Source: Tabrizicola sp. TH137 (GTDB lineage: Bacteria > Pseudomonadota > Alphaproteobacteria > Rhodobacterales > Rhodobacteraceae). From it: a DNA stretch of 64,000 bases. This document shows positions 60,111 to 64,000 of the stretch, one piece after another. The translations under genes and the position numbers were made by a program. Under the pieces are notes generated by a model. The model had not been told where the DNA came from and ran no database searches. It was given only the letters and a program-made list of their open reading frames with translations. The stretch lies in contig NZ_PKRQ01000008.1 in NCBI RefSeq assembly GCF_002855575.1, positions 62,001-126,000 of the forward strand. The letters run 5' to 3'. Within the stretch, counting starts at the first letter, position 1; every line of letters begins with the position of its first letter.

Positions 60111-61099
60111 GCGCGGTGCTGGAGCTTTCGCGGATGTCGGTGGCCTTGCCCCTGGGCGGGTTCCTGTCGCGGGCGCGGCTGCCGATCCTGATGGATGTGA
60201 GCCTGTCGGTGGGGCGCGGGGAGAGCGTGGCGCTGGTGGGGGAGAGCGGGTCGGGCAAGACGACGCTGGCGCGGGCGGTGATGGGGTTGCAGGCCGTGTC
60301 GGGCGGGAGCATCGCGCTGGACGGGCAGGCGGTGGAGGGGGCGGCGGGACATGCGCGGCTGCGCCGTGATGCGGCGATGATGTTCCAGGATGCGACGGCG
60401 TCGCTGTCGCCGCGGCTGACGGTGGGGTATCTGGTGACGGAGCCGTTCCGCATCCATGGCGTGGCCTTGCCCGACCCCGAGGGGATGGCGCGGGAGTTGC
60501 TGGCCAAGGTCGGGCTGCCGCCGGCCATGGCGCGGCGCTATCCGCATGAATTGTCGGGCGGGCAGGCGCGGCGGGTGGGGGTGGCGCGGGCGCTGGCCCT
60601 GAAACCCCGGCTGGTGATCGCGGATGAACCGACGGCGGGGCTGGATGTTTCGGTGCAGGCCGAGGTGTTGAACCTGATGGCGGACCTGCGGGCCGAGATG
60701 GGGTTGGCCTATCTGATCATCACCCACAACCTGGCGCTGGTGCGGCATGTGGCCGACCGGGTGGTCGTCCTTTATCTGGGGCGGGTGGTGGAGGAGGGGC
60801 CGACGGCGCAGGTCTTTGCCGCGCCGGCCCATCCCTATACCGCGAGCCTGATTGCCGCCGAGCCGAGGCCGGACCCGCGGCAGCGCCGGATGGACCTGGC
60901 CATAAGGGGCGAGGTGCCGTCGGTGCTGCGGCGGCCGTCGGGATGCGAGTTCCATACGCGCTGCCCCATGGCGCGCGAGATGTGCCGGACCACTGCCCCG
61001 ACGCTTGCCCCCATCGGGGCGGGGCGGCAGGCGAGGTGCCATTTTGCCGATCAAAACAAAGACCAACAGGGAGAACAACATGCAGTGGAACACCGATAG
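60107..61099 (+). CDS. Peptide-type ABC transporter ATP-binding protein (DppF family)
   Basis: This 330-residue ATPase has Walker A GESGSGKTT, MMFQDATASLSPRLTVG, signature LSGGQARR, Walker B LVIADEPTAGLDVSVQ, and the Dpp/Opp C-terminal Cys block CEFHTRCPMAREMC. Its last 20 bases overlap the start of the binding protein gene. It forms the nucleotide-binding heterodimer with the DppD-type protein. Confidence 0.88.
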   Translation: MSAVLELSRMSVALPLGGFLSRARLPILMDVSLSVGRGESVALVGESGSGKTTLARAVMGLQAVSGGSIALDGQAVEGAAGHARLRRDAAMMFQDATASLSPRLTVGYLVTEPFRIHGVALPDPEGMARELLAKVGLPPAMARRYPHELSGGQARRVGVARALALKPRLVIADEPTAGLDVSVQAEVLNLMADLRAEMGLAYLIITHNLALVRHVADRVVVLYLGRVVEEGPTAQVFAAPAHPYTASLIAAEPRPDPRQRRMDLAIRGEVPSVLRRPSGCEFHTRCPMAREMCRTTAPTLAPIGAGRQARCHFADQNKDQQGEQHAVEHR

Positions 61100-62630
61100 G
61101 CGCGGCTTCCTGAAGGCCGCAGGGATGGGTCTGGCGGCGGCGGCGGCGATGCCGCGCTTTGCCTGGGCGGCGGAGGGCGACACGTTGCGCCTGCGGGTGG
61201 GCGCGGATTTCCAGGTGCTGGACCCGTTCGGGATCATCGGCGAGTTGGACGACATCATCCCGCGCTGCACCAATGTGACGCTGGTGCGTCTGGGCGACAT
61301 GCGCGAGGGGAACCCGGTGCGGCCCTGGGCGGCGGAGAAGATCGAATGGCTGGACGGCACGCGGCTGGCCTTCACGCTGCGCGAGGGGCTGGCATGGACG
61401 GGGGATTTCGGCCCGGTGACGGCGGCGGATGTGAAATTCTCCTTCGAGCGGATCGCAGGGTCGGAGAGCGCCTGGGCCTATCAGTTCGAGAAGCTGAAGG
61501 AGGTGGAGGTCATTGATGACCGCAACGGCATCATCCACCTGACCGAGGCCTTCGCGCCCTTCATGGTGATCGCGCTGCCCTATTACGGCGGGCATATCGT
61601 CTGTCAGAAGGCGGTGGAGGCGGCGGGGGGCAGCTATACGACCGAAATCCCGGCGCAATGCGGGCCTTACCTGATGGAGTCCTGGGAGCAGAACCAGAAG
61701 GTGACGCTGGTCGCCAACCCGGATTGGACGGGGGAGAAGCCCGCCTTTGGCCGGGTGGAGTTCTACATCGTCACCGACGACCAGGCGGCGCAACTGGCCT
61801 ATGAGGCGGATGCCTTCGACTTTACCCGCGTGGCGGTGGGGGCGGCGGCGCAACTGAAGGGGGCGATGCCGGAGGGGGCGACGCTGATCGAGGCGGCCTC
61901 GACCCGCTATGCCTGGCTGACCATCAACATGAATGCAGAGCCGTTGAAAGATATCCGCGTGCGGCAGGCGATCCAATACGCCTATGACGGGGAGGCGGTG
62001 CTGGCTGGGGCCTATGACGGGCTGGTGGCGCGGTCCACGGGTGTGGTGCCGCCGACATCGGGCTATGCGCGGGCGTCGAACCTGATCGCCACGCGGGATG
62101 TGGCCAAGGCGCAGGAATTGCTGGCCGAGGCGGGGGCGGAGGGGTTGGAGCTGAACCTCTATGCCCTGACCGACGGCACGAGCCAGACCATCGCCCAGAT
62201 CATCCAGGCGAATCTGGCGGAAGCCGGGATCACGGTGAACATCCAGCCGACGGAAGAGGCGGCCTATTGGGCGCTTGGCGACAAGACGGCGGGGGAGGGA
62301 TACAAATCCGTCGAACTGGTGCTGATGAACTTTGCCGGTGGGATCGACCCGACGGAGAACCTTGTCTGGTTCCGCCCCGATCAGATCGGGGTTTACAACT
62401 GGTCCTTCTTCGACAGCGCGGAATATGAGGAGCTGTATCAGGCGTCGATGACCGAGCAGGACACAGAGAAGCGGCGGGCGATGTTCAACCGGATGGAGGA
62501 CCTGATGGAGGAGTCGGGCGGGTTCATCTTCATCTGTTTCGAGCCCTATCTGGCGATCCATGACGCGAACCTTGTGCCGGTGATCCTTGCCGACGGCCAC
62601 CCGGACCCGGTAGCCTTCCGCAAGGTCTGA
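61080..62630 (+). CDS. Peptide-type ABC transporter substrate-binding protein, Tat-exported
   Basis: This 516-residue family 5 solute-binding protein has a twin-arginine signal (TDRRGFLKAAGMG, cleavage after AWAA) and the family blocks VTAADVKFSFERIAG and IRVRQAIQYAYDGEAV. Length is typical of DppA/OppA. Unusually the binding protein gene is last in the operon. It is followed by a TetR gene that may control the operon. Ligand could be a peptide-like or betaine ester compound. Confidence 0.87.
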   Translation: MQWNTDRRGFLKAAGMGLAAAAAMPRFAWAAEGDTLRLRVGADFQVLDPFGIIGELDDIIPRCTNVTLVRLGDMREGNPVRPWAAEKIEWLDGTRLAFTLREGLAWTGDFGPVTAADVKFSFERIAGSESAWAYQFEKLKEVEVIDDRNGIIHLTEAFAPFMVIALPYYGGHIVCQKAVEAAGGSYTTEIPAQCGPYLMESWEQNQKVTLVANPDWTGEKPAFGRVEFYIVTDDQAAQLAYEADAFDFTRVAVGAAAQLKGAMPEGATLIEAASTRYAWLTINMNAEPLKDIRVRQAIQYAYDGEAVLAGAYDGLVARSTGVVPPTSGYARASNLIATRDVAKAQELLAEAGAEGLELNLYALTDGTSQTIAQIIQANLAEAGITVNIQPTEEAAYWALGDKTAGEGYKSVELVLMNFAGGIDPTENLVWFRPDQIGVYNWSFFDSAEYEELYQASMTEQDTEKRRAMFNRMEDLMEESGGFIFICFEPYLAIHDANLVPVILADGHPDPVAFRKV

Positions 62631-62673
62631 CCGGGGCATCACCGGGGCAGGCCCGGCAAAGGGAGGGCCGCGC

Positions 62674-63288
62674 TTGGCCGAGACGATGCGACGGAAGGCC
62701 CGCCTCTCGGCCGAGGAGCGGCGGGCGCTTCTGGAGGATGCCGCCTGCGCCTGCATCGCGCGGGGTGGCATCCGCGATTTCACGGTGGACAAGGTGGTGG
62801 CCGAGGCCGGGGTGTCGCGCGGCCTGATTACCCATCATTTCGGGTCGATGGATGGGTTGCTGGTGGCGGTTTACACGCGGATGTATCGCGACTGGCTGGC
62901 GGTGATGGAGGAACCGCGCCCCGGCCTGTCACGGATCGAGGCGATGGTGGAGGCGCTGGTGTCGCCCGCGCTGTTCGACCGCGAGGTGGTGAATATCTGG
63001 CTGACGCTGTGGGGGGAGATTGCCAACAATCCGGTGCTGCGCGACACGCATCGCGCGCTTTATGGCGATTACCGCGCGGCGATCATGACGGCGCTGGAGG
63101 AGGCGGCGCAGGCGAATGGGCGCGAGATCGACGCCGAGACGGTGGCGACGGCCTTCATCTGCCTGGTGGACGGGTTCGGGGTGCAGCGCTGCGTGGAGCC
63201 GGCGCTTTTGTCGGAGGAAAAGGCGCGGGCGGCCTGCTGGGCCTTTCTGCGCCCGCATATCGGGGATCAGGTCGGCGCGGCGAGGTGA
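62674..63288 (+). CDS. TetR-family regulator (BetI-like)
   Basis: This 204-residue regulator has the HTH FTVDKVVAEAGVSRGLITHHFGS at about residues 33-55, and the C-terminal domain resembles BetI (LWGEIANNPVLRDTH). It starts at a TTG preceded by GGGAGG seven bases upstream; an in-frame ATG is four codons later. BetI responds to choline, which fits an operon for methylated amines. The 3' end overlaps that of the deacetylase gene by 22 bases on the opposite strand. Confidence 0.82.
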   Translation: MAETMRRKARLSAEERRALLEDAACACIARGGIRDFTVDKVVAEAGVSRGLITHHFGSMDGLLVAVYTRMYRDWLAVMEEPRPGLSRIEAMVEALVSPALFDREVVNIWLTLWGEIANNPVLRDTHRALYGDYRAAIMTALEEAAQANGREIDAETVATAFICLVDGFGVQRCVEPALLSEEKARAACWAFLRPHIGDQVGAAR

Positions 63289-64000
63289 TCCATCACCTCG
63301 GCCACCGGGAGGATGGTCAGGCCGGCATCGAGCGCGTGGCGGATGGCGCCATCGAGCCGGGCGGGCGGGCAACTGAAGGGGTGATCGGCGCCGTCGATGC
63401 CATGGGCGAGGATGATGGCCCAGAGGTTTTCGCGCGCGACAGTGCGGAAGACGGTGGTCCAGTCGGTATCGGCGGCGAAGAGGTTGTCGATGGCAAGGAT
63501 GCGAAGCTGGTCGCGATCGGCCCCGGCGCCGTTCAGGCCGCCCTGCACGCTGCGCGAGGTGGCGAAGTGGCGGCGGCAGAGGTTCTTGGCGGTGAGGGAA
63601 ACTTCGCCATAGGGGTAGGCGAAGCTGCGCGGGCGGAAGGACGGGCCGAGAAGCCGGGCGAGGAAGGCGTCGTTGGCGGTGATTTCCTCCTGCATCCGGC
63701 TGCGGCTGAGGGTGAGGGTGCTGAGGTGGTGGAATAGGTGGGAGCCGATCTCGTGCCCGGCGGCGGCGATGTCGGCCACATCCTCCAGGTGATACTGTTC
63801 GCGGCCTTCGAAGGTTTTCCCGCAGAGGTCGCCGCTGAGGTAATAGGTGCCGCGCAGGCCGTGGCGGGCGAGGATGGCGCCGCCTTCGAGCCAGGCGGAG
63901 CGCGGGACGTCATCGAAGGTTATGCTGAGGAAGCCGCGGGGCGGCTGTGCGGCGAGGGGGCGGGGCGTCCAGCGCGTGGCGGCAGCGAAGGAGACCCGCC
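63267..64000 (-). CDS. Polysaccharide deacetylase, 5' end outside the window
   Basis: The visible 243 residues are the body of a NodB-type carbohydrate esterase 4 domain. The motif LSITFDDVPRSAW gives the catalytic and metal Asp pair, GHEIGSHLFHHLSTL gives the His residues for zinc, and SFAYPYGEVS and ILAHGID are the later motifs. Such enzymes remove acetyl groups from chitooligosaccharides, peptidoglycan or exopolysaccharide. The frame stays open to base 64000, so the start is beyond the edge. An internal GTG at 63779 is not the start, because the catalytic FDD lies upstream of it. Confidence 0.84.
   Translation of the reverse strand, partial: RVSFAAATRWTPRPLAAQPPRGFLSITFDDVPRSAWLEGGAILARHGLRGTYYLSGDLCGKTFEGREQYHLEDVADIAAAGHEIGSHLFHHLSTLTLSRSRMQEEITANDAFLARLLGPSFRPRSFAYPYGEVSLTAKNLCRRHFATSRSVQGGLNGAGADRDQLRILAIDNLFAADTDWTTVFRTVARENLWAIILAHGIDGADHPFSCPPARLDGAIRHALDAGLTILPVAEVMDHLAAPT

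Noticed and set aside
1-64000. CRISPR arrays, rRNA and tRNA genes
   Set aside because: No regularly spaced repeats or recognisable rRNA or tRNA sequences were noticed while reading; a tRNA scan was not possible here.

Overview
The window is a 64 kb piece of an extrachromosomal replicon (plasmid or chromid) from an alphaproteobacterium of the Rhodobacterales, most likely the family Rhodobacteraceae. The reasons are the high GC content, tightly packed operons with ATGA overlaps, several Tat-exported binding proteins, and a replication module at 48-51.6 kb: ParA, ParB and an initiator whose C-terminus looks like the N-terminal domain of DnaA, the 'DnaA-like' replicon type of this order. No rRNA, tRNA, CRISPR array or intact insertion sequence was seen. 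Both ends cut through a gene.

Layout. 0-2 kb: a polar amino acid ABC importer transcribed leftwards. 2-3.1 kb: a host-attachment family protein and a lone Hpt phosphotransfer protein. 3.2-15.1 kb: a LysR regulator divergent from a long aromatic catabolic operon. It holds two hydroxyquinol-type intradiol dioxygenases, a PcpA/LinE-type extradiol dioxygenase, an esterase, maleylacetate reductase, a complete Liv-type ABC importer and a TfdB-type flavin monooxygenase. Both ring-cleavage routes would meet at maleylacetate. 15.1-18.5 kb: a TetR regulator with two matching operator-like repeats upstream of an isoquinoline 1-oxidoreductase-type molybdenum hydroxylase. 18.5-20.8 kb: a divergent dehydrogenase/kinase pair resembling ApnO and OiaK of D-apionate catabolism. 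20.9-24 kb: a coupled agmatine deiminase-like enzyme and amidase. 24-27.3 kb: a small unknown, a Crp/Fnr regulator, an AerR/PpaA-like B12 or heme binding protein and a glycosyltransferase.

27.4-38.7 kb is the most interesting part. A SorC regulator, an acetoin-dehydrogenase-type complex (E1 alpha, E1 beta, and E2 fused to an alpha/beta hydrolase) and a DRL (DXR-like) reductoisomerase run leftwards. A sugar-type ABC importer and a PfkB kinase run rightwards, and the shared intergenic region carries operator-like repeats. Together they could take up 2-C-methylerythritol or a related deoxy or branched sugar, phosphorylate it, convert it to 1-deoxyxylulose 5-phosphate, and cleave that like acetoin into acetyl-CoA and glyceraldehyde 3-phosphate. 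This pathway is my inference.

38.7-45.1 kb: two coupled unknown genes, a polysaccharide flippase, an SbtA-like bicarbonate transporter with a divergent LysR, and a glycosyltransferase. 45.1-47.9 kb: a ScpB/DUF1403 pair divergent from a tyrosine recombinase, with a strong inverted repeat between them. 47.9-51.6 kb: the parAB/rep module, with three near-perfect copies of a 16-bp palindrome that are candidate parS sites, one decayed copy, and an origin-like intergenic region with short repeats. 51.7-63.3 kb: an operon for a trimethylamine-dehydrogenase-like flavoprotein, an MttB-family methyltransferase, a CocE/NonD hydrolase, a Dpp-type peptide importer and a TetR regulator. The right edge holds part of a polysaccharide deacetylase.
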